Assembly (NCBI RefSeq): GCF_003425685.1
Contig: NZ_QJKM01000007.1
Coordinates: 62,001 to 126,000 of the forward strand
Origin: Rhizobium terrae
GTDB taxonomy: Bacteria > Pseudomonadota > Alphaproteobacteria > Rhizobiales > Rhizobiaceae
Direction of reading: 5' to 3'
DNA length: 64,000 nucleotides
The notes under the pieces: generated by a model
Seen by the model: the letters and a program-made list of their open reading frames with translations, nothing else
Told to the model about the DNA's origin: nothing
The model's database searches: none
Position numbers and translations under genes: made by a program
In this document: piece by piece, positions 19,682 through 28,753 of the stretch
Numbering within the stretch: position 1 is the stretch's first letter
Layout of the letters: every line of letters starts with the position of its first letter

Positions 19682-19900
19682 CCTTGCTCCTCCAAAGATC
19701 TGGCAACTTTGAGTACAATAACGTATAATGTGTACACTAGACGAATTTCCGTTTTTGACAAGAGTTTTTTCACGCCGACAACGGCTGACCCAGGACCCCG
19801 GAACGCCCGAATTGAACGGACTCGGCCTTGCTGGTATTTCTCCGCCATGATGCATCGTTCTTTGTGAAGGGTGGTGGCATCGAAAATTCAGGGAGAAGAC
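19682..19900. promoter_or_regulatory. Divergent promoter/operator region of the GntR regulator
   Basis: This 219-base region separates the broken SDR from the divergent GntR gene. It has a TATAAT at 19724-19729 centred between inverted arms GTACA (19713-19717) and TGTAC (19731-19735). An inverted repeat around a -10 element is a good candidate operator for the adjacent GntR protein, but a matching -35 is weak. Inference only. Confidence 0.4.
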
Positions 19901-20920
19901 ATGACGGCAGGACGCACGGCCGATGTGGACCGACCGCGGCCCAAGGTGGCGGGAGGGGTTGCTCCGCGCCTCTATCAGCAGGTTTTCGAGATCGTCGCCG
20001 GGCAGATCGCCCAGGGCAACCTGCCGCCGGGTGCGCGCCTGAACGAATCCTCGCTCGCCGAACAGTTCAAGATCAGCCGTGCGCCCGCTCGCCAGGCCCT
20101 GACGGAACTCGAGCGGCACGGGTTGCTCGAAAAGTCCTCCGGCCGCGGTTATGCGGTGCGCTCCAACGTTTCCGGCGGTGACGCCGCAATCCCTTCACTC
20201 GAAGCCTCCGACGAGCTGCGCCTGACCCAGTTGTCGAGCTGGGAAAAGATCTACGGCGAGGTGGAAAGCGAAATCGCCGCCCGCTGTTCCTTCGCGGGCT
20301 GGCGTGTCAACGAGACGGAACTCGCCCGTTTCTACGATGTCAGCCGCACGGTGGCGCGCGACGTCGTCGGCCGCCTGCAGCAGCGCGGCATCGTGCGCAA
20401 GGACGATCGCTCCCGCTGGGTCGCACCCGCCATGACGCCGGACCATGTAGGCGAACTTTACGAGCTTCGCTGGCTCCTGGAGCCGGTCGTTCTCGAAAAG
20501 GCGGCCGCAAAGGTCCCGCCGGAGTTTGTCGCGGCCATGCGTGCCAATCTCGAAGCCGCCGTCGAGAACGCAGCCGAACTGACAGGACCCGACCTCGACA
20601 GGCTGGAAGAAGAGCTGCACGTCACCCTGCTCGGATATTGCGACAACCGCACGCTCATGCAGGCGATCAGCCTGCCGCAGGCACTGCTTGTGGCGCACCG
20701 CTTTCTTTACCAGTGGATGCCGCGGCTTTTCGGCACCGAACCCTTCCTGCCGGAGCATATCGAGATCGTCGAGCGCCTGCAGGCGGGCAGGGTGGAGGAT
20801 GCCGCCCGGTCGCTGAAGCGCCATCTTCAGGTGTCGCGCGAGCGGGCGATCGACCGCATCGTCATGGTCACGAGACAGGTGCATCCGCACGATCTGCCCT
20901 ATCTCGAGAAGCTCGACTAG
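19901..20920 (+). CDS. GntR-family regulator with two winged helices and an FCD domain
   Basis: A 339-residue regulator, longer than usual for the FadR/FCD branch (about 230). Residues about 20-90 form a GntR winged helix (LYQQVFEIVAGQIAQGNLPP, then SLAEQFKISRAPARQALTEL). Residues about 115-185 form a second, weaker winged helix (ETELARFYDVSRTVARDVVG). The rest is an FCD-type helical ligand domain. ATG at 19901 after AGGGAGAA is preferred over an upstream GTG at 19871. It is divergent from the Ldh/SDR locus and probably controlled the TRAP-linked catabolic operon now decaying there. Confidence 0.85.
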   Translation: MTAGRTADVDRPRPKVAGGVAPRLYQQVFEIVAGQIAQGNLPPGARLNESSLAEQFKISRAPARQALTELERHGLLEKSSGRGYAVRSNVSGGDAAIPSLEASDELRLTQLSSWEKIYGEVESEIAARCSFAGWRVNETELARFYDVSRTVARDVVGRLQQRGIVRKDDRSRWVAPAMTPDHVGELYELRWLLEPVVLEKAAAKVPPEFVAAMRANLEAAVENAAELTGPDLDRLEEELHVTLLGYCDNRTLMQAISLPQALLVAHRFLYQWMPRLFGTEPFLPEHIEIVERLQAGRVEDAARSLKRHLQVSRERAIDRIVMVTRQVHPHDLPYLEKLD

Positions 20921-21064
20921 ATCTCTCGACGTCGCACGGCGTTAAGATAAATCATGGGTGGCGCCTTGACCTTTGGGCGGGTCTCAGTCATTGGACCGCC
21001 TTTATCCGATGCGGCGCTCGATGCGGGACGAACCCCGGCGGCGCCCTGAAAGAGAAAACAGGAA

Positions 21065-21472
21065 ATGACCAAGGCAACATCCTCGGCGCCCTCCCAGCGC
21101 ATGCTTCGCGTTGGCGAACAGGTCCGCGCCGCCATAACCCAGGTCCTGCAGCGCGGCGAAGTGCGCGACGACCTCATTGAAAAGACTGTGATCTCCGTGT
21201 CCGAAGTGCGCATGTCGCCGGATCTGAAGATCGCCACCGCCTATGTGACGCCGCTCGGCCTGCCCGACCACGGGGCGGTCATAGAAGCGCTCAATCGCAA
21301 TGCCAAATTCATCCGCGGCCGTCTCGGCGGGCAGCTGAGGCAGATGAAATACATGCCGGAAGTGCGCTTCCGCGACGATACGAGCTTCGACAACTACAAG
21401 AAGATCGACGATCTCCTCCGGTCTCCCGAAGTCCAGCGGGACATCGAAGCCGATCACAAAGACGACGAATAA
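21065..21472 (+). CDS. rbfA: RbfA, 30S ribosome-binding factor
   Basis: A 135-residue KH-type protein that binds the 30S subunit during late 16S rRNA maturation. [20 protein letters not shown] at the N terminus and the [11 protein letters not shown] and [20 protein letters not shown] segments are diagnostic. It is followed 24 bases later by truB, the normal order. The usual upstream partner infB is not here; a GntR gene occupies that place. Confidence 0.96.
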   Translation: MTKATSSAPSQRMLRVGEQVRAAITQVLQRGEVRDDLIEKTVISVSEVRMSPDLKIATAYVTPLGLPDHGAVIEALNRNAKFIRGRLGGQLRQMKYMPEVRFRDDTSFDNYKKIDDLLRSPEVQRDIEADHKDDE

Positions 21473-21496
21473 CAAAGAGTACGCCCAAGACTGCCT

Positions 21497-22426
21497 ATGT
21501 CCAAACCAAAGAAACCCAAGGGCCGCCCGGTTTCCGGCTGGCTGATCCTCGACAAGCCGGTGGATTTCGGCTCGACCGAGGCCGTCTCAAAGATCAAGTG
21601 GCTGTTCAACGCCCAGAAGGCCGGCCATGCCGGCACGCTCGATCCGCTTGCCTCCGGCATGCTGCCGATCGCATTGGGAGACGCGACGAAGACCGTTCCT
21701 TATGTCATGGACGGCCGCAAGATCTATGAGTTCGCGGTCACCTGGGGTGAGGAACGCTCGACCGACGATCTCGAAGGCGAGGTGACCGTCAGGTCCGACA
21801 GGCGCCCGACCGAAGAGGCGATCCGCGCCCTCCTGCCGAACTACACCGGCACGATCACGCAGGTCCCGCCGCAGTTTTCCGCGATCAAGATCGCCGGCGA
21901 GCGCGCCTATGATCTCGCCCGTGACGGCGAGACGGTCGAAATCCCCTCCCGCGAGGTGGAGATCTTCCGACTGACCTTGCTCGGCGTAACCGCCGACAAG
22001 GCGCATTTCGAGGTGGAATGCGGCAAAGGCACCTATGTGCGGGCGCTGGCGCGGGATTTCGGCCGCGATCTCGGCTGCTACGGCCATGTCTCGGAACTGC
22101 GCCGCACGTTCGTGGCGCCGTTTGCGGAAGACAAGATGGTGCCGCTCGCCGATCTCGTGGCGCTCGAGACGATCGAGGACCGCGACGAGCGGCTGGCGGC
22201 GCTCGACGAATTCCTGATCGATACCGCCGAGGCGCTGTCCAACCTGCCGCACCTGCCGGTCTCCGACGATCAGGCGCATCGCCTCAAGATGGGCAACCCG
22301 GTGATCCTGCGCGGTCGCGACGCGCCGCTGATGGAAGCCGAGGCCTATGCGACGGCGCGCGGAAAGCTGATCGCCATCGGCGAGATCGGCCAGGGCGAAT
22401 TCCGCCCCAAGCGGGTCTTCGGCTAA
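21497..22426 (+). CDS. truB: TruB, tRNA pseudouridine-55 synthase
   Basis: A 309-residue TruB that converts U55 of tRNA to pseudouridine. The catalytic Asp lies in [19 protein letters not shown] near residue 48, and [18 protein letters not shown] follows near residue 77. A C-terminal extension after residue 240 fits the bacterial form. It is coupled to rbfA. A short hairpin overlaps the stop (TTCGGC TAA GCCGAA, 22418-22432). Confidence 0.96.
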   Translation: MSKPKKPKGRPVSGWLILDKPVDFGSTEAVSKIKWLFNAQKAGHAGTLDPLASGMLPIALGDATKTVPYVMDGRKIYEFAVTWGEERSTDDLEGEVTVRSDRRPTEEAIRALLPNYTGTITQVPPQFSAIKIAGERAYDLARDGETVEIPSREVEIFRLTLLGVTADKAHFEVECGKGTYVRALARDFGRDLGCYGHVSELRRTFVAPFAEDKMVPLADLVALETIEDRDERLAALDEFLIDTAEALSNLPHLPVSDDQAHRLKMGNPVILRGRDAPLMEAEAYATARGKLIAIGEIGQGEFRPKRVFG

Positions 22427-22469
22427 GCCGAACGCGCTCCGACCACGCCGCAGGCGATTGAAAGCCATC

Positions 22470-22501
22470 CAATCGGCCCATTTGCCGTTTAAAGCCGATT
22501 G
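22470..22501. terminator. Hairpin in the truB-flavoprotein gap, possible terminator
   Basis: Perfect 8-base arms CAATCGGC (22470-22477) and GCCGATTG (22494-22501) enclose a 16-base loop. There is no T-run after it on the plus strand, so it is at best a weak or Rho-assisted terminator for truB. Confidence 0.3.
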
Positions 22502-22572
22502 TCTCACGCAGCCACCGGCCCGATGCGGTGGCTGTGCTCCTGCTTTTGCCGGCCTCAAGACCGGGAGGTCTC

Positions 22573-23937
22573 ATGGCTACCGACAAACGGGCATTGCCGG
22601 ATCGTGATCCTGCAGTCTCCACGTTGCTGAGCCGCAGCCCGCATGATCTTGCCGAGGTGATGGATGATTTCGGCCATATCGTCCGGCGCCGCCCCCAGGC
22701 CGTGTTCAGGCCCGCATCCGCCCGTGACGTTGCCGACCTGATGCGGTGGGCAGCAGGCCGAGGCTTGAAGGTTGCGGCGCGGGGGCAGGGCCACTCGACC
22801 TATGGCCGCGCGATGGCGGAAGATGGCATCGTCATCGACATGCGCGCGCTGAATGTGGTTCGGCAGGTTCTGCCGGACCGGATGGTCGTCGATGCCGGCG
22901 CGACATGGAACGTGGTTCTCGACGCCGCGCTGGTGAGGGGCCTCACGCCGGCGGTGCTGACCAATTATCTCGAGCTTTCGGTCGGCGGCACGCTTGCGAT
23001 CGGCGGAATCGGCGGGACGACGTTCCGGTACGGCCTGCAGACGGACAACCTCCTCTCCCTGGATGTCGTGACGGGCGATGGCCGGGAGCTGACATGTTCG
23101 GAAAACGAGAACTCCGATCTTTTCGATGCCGTCCGTGCCGGGTTGGGCCAATGCGGAATCATGACGCAAGCCACGCTGCGCCTGGCGCGTGCGCCTGAGC
23201 GGGTCCGCCGGTTCCATCTTTTCTATGCCGATCTGCATTCCTTGACGGTGGATCTGCGGACCGTGCTTGCGGATGGCCGTTTCGACTACCTGCAGGGTGC
23301 GATTCTTCCGGGCGGAACCGGCGTATGGCGCTATCAGCTTGAAGGTGTGGCTTTCTACGATGGCGCCGCGGTTCCGGACGAAAGATCGCTTGTTGCCGGC
23401 CTGTCGGATCAGCGCCGCGCCGCGGAGGTTTCGGATCTGGCCTATATCGAGGATGTCAGGGCATTCGCACGTCTTGAAACGCTGCTCCGGTCCAATGGTC
23501 AATGGTTCAATCCGCACCCATGGCTGCTGACGTTCCTTCCCGGCTCCAGCGCGGAGCGGATCGCCGGCGATATCCTGGATGGATTGACCGATGCGGATGT
23601 CGGCCCCTTCGGCCGGATCACCTATTATCCCGTGTTCACCGCGGCGATGCGCACCCCGTTGCTTCGGCTGCCGGACGAGAGCATTGTTTTCCCGTTCAAT
23701 CTGGTCCGGATTCCGGCCTCCGACGAGGCTGCTCAAACGGCGGACTTGATCGCCAGGAACCGCTTGCTCTACGAGCATATCCGCAGCGCAGGCGGCATTC
23801 TCTATCCCGTCAGCGCCTTTCCCATGTCTCGGGACGACTGGAGAGACCATTTCGGGCCGAGATGGTCTTTCTTCTCCGATGCCAAGCGACGTTATGATCC
23901 GCTGAGCATGCTTGCGCCGGGCTACGAGCTTTTTTGA
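22573..23937 (+). CDS. FAD-linked oxidoreductase resembling cytokinin dehydrogenase
   Basis: This 454-residue flavoprotein has an N-terminal FAD-binding domain of the vanillyl-alcohol-oxidase type with GQGHS, where His74 is placed for covalent FAD as in plant cytokinin dehydrogenase. Further matches to the plant enzyme are SVGGTLAIGGIGGTTFRYG, NSDLFDAVRAGLGQCGIMTQ, PHPWL in the cytokinin-binding domain, and the end HFGPRWSFF...YDPLSMLAPG. The segment equivalent to plant TDYL reads TNYL, so the catalytic Asp is Asn131; the conserved Glu is Glu257. No secretion signal is seen. It would oxidise the side chain of an N6-isoprenoid adenine or a similar secondary amine. Start at 22573 follows GGGAGG. 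It interrupts the usual truB-rpsO neighbourhood. Confidence 0.75.
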   Translation: MATDKRALPDRDPAVSTLLSRSPHDLAEVMDDFGHIVRRRPQAVFRPASARDVADLMRWAAGRGLKVAARGQGHSTYGRAMAEDGIVIDMRALNVVRQVLPDRMVVDAGATWNVVLDAALVRGLTPAVLTNYLELSVGGTLAIGGIGGTTFRYGLQTDNLLSLDVVTGDGRELTCSENENSDLFDAVRAGLGQCGIMTQATLRLARAPERVRRFHLFYADLHSLTVDLRTVLADGRFDYLQGAILPGGTGVWRYQLEGVAFYDGAAVPDERSLVAGLSDQRRAAEVSDLAYIEDVRAFARLETLLRSNGQWFNPHPWLLTFLPGSSAERIAGDILDGLTDADVGPFGRITYYPVFTAAMRTPLLRLPDESIVFPFNLVRIPASDEAAQTADLIARNRLLYEHIRSAGGILYPVSAFPMSRDDWRDHFGPRWSFFSDAKRRYDPLSMLAPGYELF

Positions 23938-24146
23938 CCTCGGCCGATATGCTTTGCGAAAGACGGCCGTCTGCGATGCCGTTGCGGCCGTCGATATCGG
24001 CTCTTCCAATCCGGATATGAATAGTTTATAGGCAGCGCCAGCATGAAGGACCGCGCTAGGCGTTGCTTTTGCTTTTAACGGCCAAGGCTGGACGACATCC
24101 CGGCTTTTGGCGTCCCTTACTCCTCTTCAACAGAAAGGATCGTCCG

Positions 24147-24416
24147 ATGTCGATCACTGCCGAGCGCAAGACCGCGCTGATCAAGGAATATGCCACCTTC
24201 GAAGGCGACACCGGTTCCCCGGAAGTCCAGGTCGCGATCCTCACGGAGCGCATCAACAACCTGACCGAACATTTCAAGGACCACAAGAAGGACAACCATT
24301 CCCGTCGTGGTCTTCTGACGCTGGTCTCCAGCCGCCGCTCGCTTCTTGACTACCTCAAGAAGAAGGACGAAGGCCGTTACACCAAGCTGATCACCGGCCT
24401 GGGTATCCGCCGCTAA
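24147..24416 (+). CDS. rpsO: Ribosomal protein uS15
   Basis: An 89-residue S15 with the conserved [18 protein letters not shown] and [20 protein letters not shown] segments that contact the 16S rRNA three-way junction. Length is exact for the family. It precedes pnp, the standard arrangement, and ends in a good intrinsic terminator. AAAGGAT lies upstream of the ATG at 24147. Confidence 0.98.
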   Translation: MSITAERKTALIKEYATFEGDTGSPEVQVAILTERINNLTEHFKDHKKDNHSRRGLLTLVSSRRSLLDYLKKKDEGRYTKLITGLGIRR

Positions 24417-24423
24417 GAAATCT

Positions 24424-24461
24424 TCCGGCGGGTCTGGAAACAGAGCCGCCGGATGCCTTTT
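24424..24461 (+). terminator. Intrinsic terminator after rpsO
   Basis: TCCGGCGG (24424-24431) pairs with CCGCCGGA (24446-24453), with a 14-base loop and a TTTT at 24458-24461. It sits 7 bases after the rpsO stop, and would reduce read-through into pnp. Confidence 0.75.
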
Positions 24462-24869
24462 CGGGCCTCGATTTTTCCCGGGGTGCCGGATGACAATGCT
24501 TCAGGCGCACCGGATTGGCGCGGCAGGAGTGCATGGCAATTCCAGCAAAAGCGCCGAGCGGTTTTGCATTCGGAATTGCGGTAGACAAAGAGATGGAGCA
24601 GTTTTGCATTTCGAAGAAATGCTGAACGGCTCTGGACGGAGCCGGATGGGCCGGAGCCGTCAACAACCACCGACCTGTCATGGGGCAGGATTGCCGGATG
24701 CTTTAGGCCAGAGCCCGCGGGAACCCCAAGGTGCTTTGGCCAGGTTCTCCAAGCAGAACCTTGTTCGAGAAGCCTCCCGTTGTCTTGCCCATGATTGAGT
24801 CACAGATCGCGGTCTCTCACGCTGCGCCGAAACCGGCGATGCGTGGTTTTCCGTATTGAAGGACAAGAC
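24462..24869. repeat. Mosaic palindromic intergenic element before pnp
   Basis: This 408-base stretch has no gene. It holds several short hairpins, such as GCATTT CGAAG AAATGC near 24605 and CGGCTC TGGACG GAGCCG near 24627, and the phrase GCGGTTTTGCATTCGG echoed by GCAGTTTTGCATTTCG around an ACAAAGAGATGGAGC core. This pattern resembles the repeated mosaic elements found between genes in rhizobia. The pnp promoter must lie in its right-hand part, but I cannot place it. Confidence 0.45.
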
Positions 24870-27005
24870 ATGTTCAATACTCATTCCGTCGAAATCGAAT
24901 GGGCCGGCCGCCCGCTGAAGCTGGAAACGGGAAAGATTGCCCGCCAGGCTGACGGCGCCGTCCTCGCCACCTACGGCGAAACCGTGGTTCTCGCCACCGT
25001 CGTTTCCGCCAAGGCGCCGAAGCCGGGCCAGGACTTCTTCCCGCTCACCGTCAACTACCAGGAAAAGACCTATGCCGCCGGCAAGATCCCCGGCGGCTAT
25101 TTCAAGCGCGAAGGCCGTCCGAGCGAAAACGAAACCCTCGTTTCCCGCCTGATCGACCGCCCGATCCGCCCGCTCTTCCCGGAAGGTTACAAGAACGACA
25201 CGCAGGTCGTCGTCACCGTCGTCCAGCATGACCTCGAAAACGATCCGGACGTCCTGTCCATGGTCGCTACCTCGGCTGCGCTGACACTGTCCGGCATCCC
25301 GTTCATGGGCCCGGTCGGTGGCGCCCGCGTCGGTTACATCAACGGCGAATACGTCCTGAACCCGCATCTCGACGAGATGGACGAGTCGAGCCTCGACCTC
25401 GTCGTTGCCGGCACGGCGGATGCCGTCCTGATGGTTGAATCGGAAGCCAAGGAACTCAACGAAGAAGTCATGCTCGGCGCCGTCATGTTCGGCCATCGTG
25501 GCTTTCAGCCGGTCATCGACGCGATCATCAAGCTCGCCGAAGTGGCCGCCAAGGAGCCGCGCGACTTCCAGCCGGAAGATTATTCCGAACTTGAAGCCGA
25601 AATGCTGCAGCATTTCGAAGCCGAACTGCGCGAAGCCTACAAGATCACCCAGAAGGCCGACCGCTACGCCGCAGTCGACGCCGTCAAGGCCAAGGTCAAG
25701 GCGCACTTCCTGCCGGAAGGCGCCGTCGAGCTGAAGTACACGGCCGAGGAAGTCGGTGCGATCTTCAAGCACCTGCAGGCCAAGATCGTCCGCTGGAACA
25801 TTCTCGACACCAAGAGCCGCATCGACGGCCGCGATCTCGAAACGGTCCGTCCGATCGTCGCCGAAGTCGGCCTCCTGCCGCGCACCCACGGTTCGGCGCT
25901 CTTCACCCGCGGCGAGACCCAGGCGATCGTCGTCGCCACGCTCGGCACCGGCGAAGACGAGCAGTATGTCGATAGCCTCACGGGCATGTACAAGGAGCAG
26001 TTCATGCTCCACTACAACTTCCCGCCCTATTCCGTCGGTGAAACCGGCCGCATGGGTTCTCCGGGCCGCCGCGAAATCGGCCATGGCAAGCTCGCATGGC
26101 GCGCCATCCATCCGATGCTGCCGACCGCCGAGCAGTTCCCGTACACGCTGCGCGTCGTTTCCGAGATCACCGAGTCCAACGGCTCGTCCTCCATGGCGAC
26201 CGTCTGCGGCACCTCGCTTGCTCTGATGGATGCCGGCGTTCCGCTGGCAAAGCCGGTTGCCGGCATCGCCATGGGTCTGATCCTCGAAGGCGACCGTTTT
26301 GCGGTTCTCTCCGACATCCTCGGTGACGAAGACCACCTTGGCGACATGGACTTCAAGGTTGCCGGCACGGAAAACGGCATCACCTCGCTGCAGATGGACA
26401 TCAAGATCGCCGGTATCACCGAAGAGATCATGAAGGTCGCGCTCAACCAGGCCCAGGGTGGCCGCAAGCACATCCTCGGCGAGATGGCCAAGGCCATCAC
26501 CGAAAGCCGCGGCCAGCTCGGCGAATTCGCGCCGCGTATCGAAGTGATGAACATCCCGGTCGACAAGATCCGCGAAGTCATCGGTTCGGGCGGCAAGGTC
26601 ATCCGCGAAATCGTCGAAAAGACCGGCGCCAAGATCAACATCGAGGACGACGGCACGGTCAAGATCGCCTCGTCCTCCGCCAAGGAGATCGAAGCGGCCC
26701 GCAAGTGGATCCACTCGATCGTCGCCGAGCCGGAAGTCGGCCAGATCTACGAAGGCACGGTCGTCAAGACCGCCGATTTCGGCGCCTTCGTGAACTTCTT
26801 CGGCGCCCGCGACGGCCTCGTTCACATCTCGCAGCTCGCCTCCGAGCGCGTTGCCAAGACCCAGGACGTCGTCAAGGAAGGCGACAAGGTCTGGGTCAAG
26901 CTGATGGGCTTCGACGAGCGCGGCAAGGTTCGCCTGTCGATGAAGGTCGTCGACCAGGCTACCGGTCAGGAAATAAAGAAGGCAGAAGGCGAAGCCGCCG
27001 AATAA
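24870..27005 (+). CDS. pnp: Polynucleotide phosphorylase
   Basis: A 711-residue 3'-5' exoribonuclease of the RNA degradosome. It begins [20 protein letters not shown] and has two RNase PH-like domains separated by a helical domain, with [20 protein letters not shown] in the second core. A KH domain ([18 protein letters not shown]) and an S1 domain ([20 protein letters not shown]) end the protein. The start is the ATG at 24870 after AAGGAC. Codon use is strongly biased, as expected for an abundant enzyme. Confidence 0.98.
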   Translation: MFNTHSVEIEWAGRPLKLETGKIARQADGAVLATYGETVVLATVVSAKAPKPGQDFFPLTVNYQEKTYAAGKIPGGYFKREGRPSENETLVSRLIDRPIRPLFPEGYKNDTQVVVTVVQHDLENDPDVLSMVATSAALTLSGIPFMGPVGGARVGYINGEYVLNPHLDEMDESSLDLVVAGTADAVLMVESEAKELNEEVMLGAVMFGHRGFQPVIDAIIKLAEVAAKEPRDFQPEDYSELEAEMLQHFEAELREAYKITQKADRYAAVDAVKAKVKAHFLPEGAVELKYTAEEVGAIFKHLQAKIVRWNILDTKSRIDGRDLETVRPIVAEVGLLPRTHGSALFTRGETQAIVVATLGTGEDEQYVDSLTGMYKEQFMLHYNFPPYSVGETGRMGSPGRREIGHGKLAWRAIHPMLPTAEQFPYTLRVVSEITESNGSSSMATVCGTSLALMDAGVPLAKPVAGIAMGLILEGDRFAVLSDILGDEDHLGDMDFKVAGTENGITSLQMDIKIAGITEEIMKVALNQAQGGRKHILGEMAKAITESRGQLGEFAPRIEVMNIPVDKIREVIGSGGKVIREIVEKTGAKINIEDDGTVKIASSSAKEIEAARKWIHSIVAEPEVGQIYEGTVVKTADFGAFVNFFGARDGLVHISQLASERVAKTQDVVKEGDKVWVKLMGFDERGKVRLSMKVVDQATGQEIKKAEGEAAE

Positions 27006-27032
27006 GCTTCCTTCCTCCTTCAAAAGAAACGA

Positions 27033-27062
27033 GGCGCGGAAGCTCTTCTTCCGCGCCTTTTC
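27033..27062 (+). terminator. Intrinsic terminator after pnp
   Basis: GGCGCGGAA (27033-27041) pairs perfectly with TTCCGCGCC (27049-27057), with a 7-base loop and TTTTCT following. It lies 28 bases after the pnp stop. Confidence 0.85.
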
Positions 27063-27107
27063 TGTATTCGAGCCCGCAACCCTCCGAGATCCGTCCAGGG
27101 GACAAAA

Positions 27108-28115
27108 ATGAGCCGCGATGCGCTGAAAACCCTTTTCCATCCCTTCGCCACGGAAGCCGTGTCCATGCCGACCGCGGGCGACCGCGTGCTTTTCCTCGGC
27201 GCAGAGGGCGGCAACGTGCTGCCGGATGGGTTTGAGGCCGAGATCATTTCAATTCAGCCTTTCCGCCCGCTGTTCCGCACCCTGCGCGAAGGTGCGTTCC
27301 CGGAAGTCGAGGGGCAAGACTATGACGTTGCGCTGGTTCTCTGCGGCAAGCACCGCGGTGAAAACGAAAATCGCATTGCAGACGCTCTGGAACGGGTCCG
27401 CGCAGGCGGCCTCATCGTCATCGCCGGCGGCAAGGAAGACGGCATCCAGCCGCTGCGTACGGCACTCCTGAAGCTTGGCCTTCAGCTCGACTACACCCCG
27501 AAATACCACGGCGTCGCCCTATGGTTCGCCCGTCCGAAGAACGTTGATGACGCGATCGCAGCCTTTAAGAAATCCCCGGTCATGGTCGAAGGCCGCTTTG
27601 AAGCTGCACCCGGAATGTTTTCCCACGATCGCGTCGATGGGGGTTCGGAACTGCTTGCCAGCCGCCTGCCGACGGATTTCGACGGCAATGCCGCCGATTT
27701 CGGCGCTGCTTGGGGATATCTCTCGATCATGCTGACCGAGAAGTCGCCGCGCGTGAACCGCATCGATCTTTATGAGGCAGACCATCAGGCGCTGGAATTC
27801 GCCAAGAAGAACCTGGCCCGCAACTGCCCCGACCTCAACGCCCGATTCTATTGGCAGGATTTGAGTGCCGAGCCGGTGAAGGAAAAATACGATCTGGTGA
27901 TCATGAACCCGCCTTTCCACGAGGCGCAGGCTGCCGATCCGGAACTGGGCCGCGCCATGATCCGCGCCGCAGCCTCCGCCATCAAGAACGGCGGCCGCCT
28001 GATGCTCGTCGCCAACCGCGGCCTGCCTTACGAGCCGGCGCTGGCCGAAGGTTTTCGCGAGCATGGTGAAACTTGCCGCAACGCCCGATTCAAGGTTCTA
28101 TGGGCGAAGAAATAG
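27108..28115 (+). CDS. rsmC: RsmC-like 16S rRNA (guanine-N2) methyltransferase
   Basis: A 335-residue class I SAM-dependent methyltransferase with the two-lobed RsmC layout: an N-terminal degenerate methyltransferase lobe (VLFLGAEGGNVLP) and a C-terminal active lobe. The catalytic NPPFH motif appears as LVIMNPPFHEAQ near residue 270, the signature of enzymes methylating an exocyclic amine. In Escherichia coli RsmC modifies G1207 of 16S rRNA. The next gene, hicB, is convergent with a 3-base gap. Confidence 0.88.
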   Translation: MSRDALKTLFHPFATEAVSMPTAGDRVLFLGAEGGNVLPDGFEAEIISIQPFRPLFRTLREGAFPEVEGQDYDVALVLCGKHRGENENRIADALERVRAGGLIVIAGGKEDGIQPLRTALLKLGLQLDYTPKYHGVALWFARPKNVDDAIAAFKKSPVMVEGRFEAAPGMFSHDRVDGGSELLASRLPTDFDGNAADFGAAWGYLSIMLTEKSPRVNRIDLYEADHQALEFAKKNLARNCPDLNARFYWQDLSAEPVKEKYDLVIMNPPFHEAQAADPELGRAMIRAAASAIKNGGRLMLVANRGLPYEPALAEGFREHGETCRNARFKVLWAKK

Positions 28116-28118
28116 CGC

Positions 28119-28514
28119 TCAGGCTGCTTCTATATCTTTTCGGGCCGCACTGGCGAGAAATGCGGAGCGCCTAAGCCCACGCTCTTTCGCGGCTGCATCG
28201 AGGGCATCCAACATGCCTTTTTCGAACGTTACATTGGCCCGGACGATCCGGGTATCGTCTTCGATAAAGGGAATGCGCACAAGGAAGGCGCCCTCGGCAA
28301 GTTCGGCACGGACATCTTCTCTGACCATCAGATCGTCATAGGAGGAAGGATGAGGCAGAGCCTCATCCTCCGCCCAAAGGCGAAGCGCTTCGATCGCGTT
28401 TGCTGTGAGATCGTCTTCCGCGTCCGCCGCCGAGAAGACGGACGGCAGGTCCGGAAAGCTGATGCCGAAGGCGCTGTCCGAGTCCTTGTGTACCAAAGCG
28501 ATGAAATGCTTCAT
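28119..28514 (-). CDS. hicB: HicB-family antitoxin
   Basis: A 131-residue HicB antitoxin. The N-terminal degenerate RNase H-like domain (HFIALVHKDSDSAFGISFPD) neutralises HicA, and a C-terminal ribbon-helix-helix-like segment (RIVRANVTFEKGMLDALDAA) would bind the operator. ATG at 28514 follows a GAGGTGACG site. Its toxin partner just upstream carries a frameshift, so this antitoxin may now be an orphan that only regulates its own promoter. Confidence 0.88.
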   Translation of the reverse strand: MKHFIALVHKDSDSAFGISFPDLPSVFSAADAEDDLTANAIEALRLWAEDEALPHPSSYDDLMVREDVRAELAEGAFLVRIPFIEDDTRIVRANVTFEKGMLDALDAAAKERGLRRSAFLASAARKDIEAA

Positions 28515-28530
28515 CGACGTCACCTCGGAT

Positions 28531-28727
28531 TCATCCTGCCTGTTTGGCGATCGCCAAAGCGGTGCCAACCGGCAAATCCTTCTTGGGATGCGGTACGATG
28601 ATCGTCTGCGCACCCTTCCGCAGCTTATGGTGCGAGCCCTTGATGGATATGAGTTCAAAGCCTTCGCGCTTCAATCGCGCGATGATCTATGGCTGTTGCG
28701 TTCCACGGGCTTAATCTCCTTGCCCAT
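28531..28727 (-). pseudogene. hicA: hicA toxin gene with a one-base deletion
   Basis: The minus strand begins ATG at 28727 (MGKEIKPVERNS) and then shifts frame; the rest reads IIARLKREGFELISIKGSHH, KLRKGAQTIIVPHPKKDLPV and GTALAIAKQAG in the next frame. This is a complete HicA mRNA interferase, with the catalytic His in GSHH, except that one base is missing near 28687-28691 (CATAG where CATAAG or CGTAAG is expected). The span of 197 bases is one short of 66 codons. Either a true inactivating mutation or a sequencing error. Confidence 0.8.
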
Positions 28728-28753
28728 GGATAACAGCTCACCGATCGCAGATA

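Noticed and set aside
18082..20920. A mobile element at the decayed locus
   Set aside because: No transposase, integrase, terminal repeats or tRNA attachment site could be found around the broken genes; simple deletion explains them.
22418..22432. Hairpin over the truB stop as a terminator
   Set aside because: The TTCGGC TAA GCCGAA stem is short and has no T-run after it on either strand.
22555..24009. A 484-codon open frame on the minus strand
   Set aside because: It mirrors the cytokinin-dehydrogenase-like gene, which has family motifs along its full length.
24678..27140. An 820-codon open frame on the minus strand
   Set aside because: It is the antisense image of pnp; it has no recognisable domain and its Asp/Val/Gly-rich composition reflects pnp codon bias.
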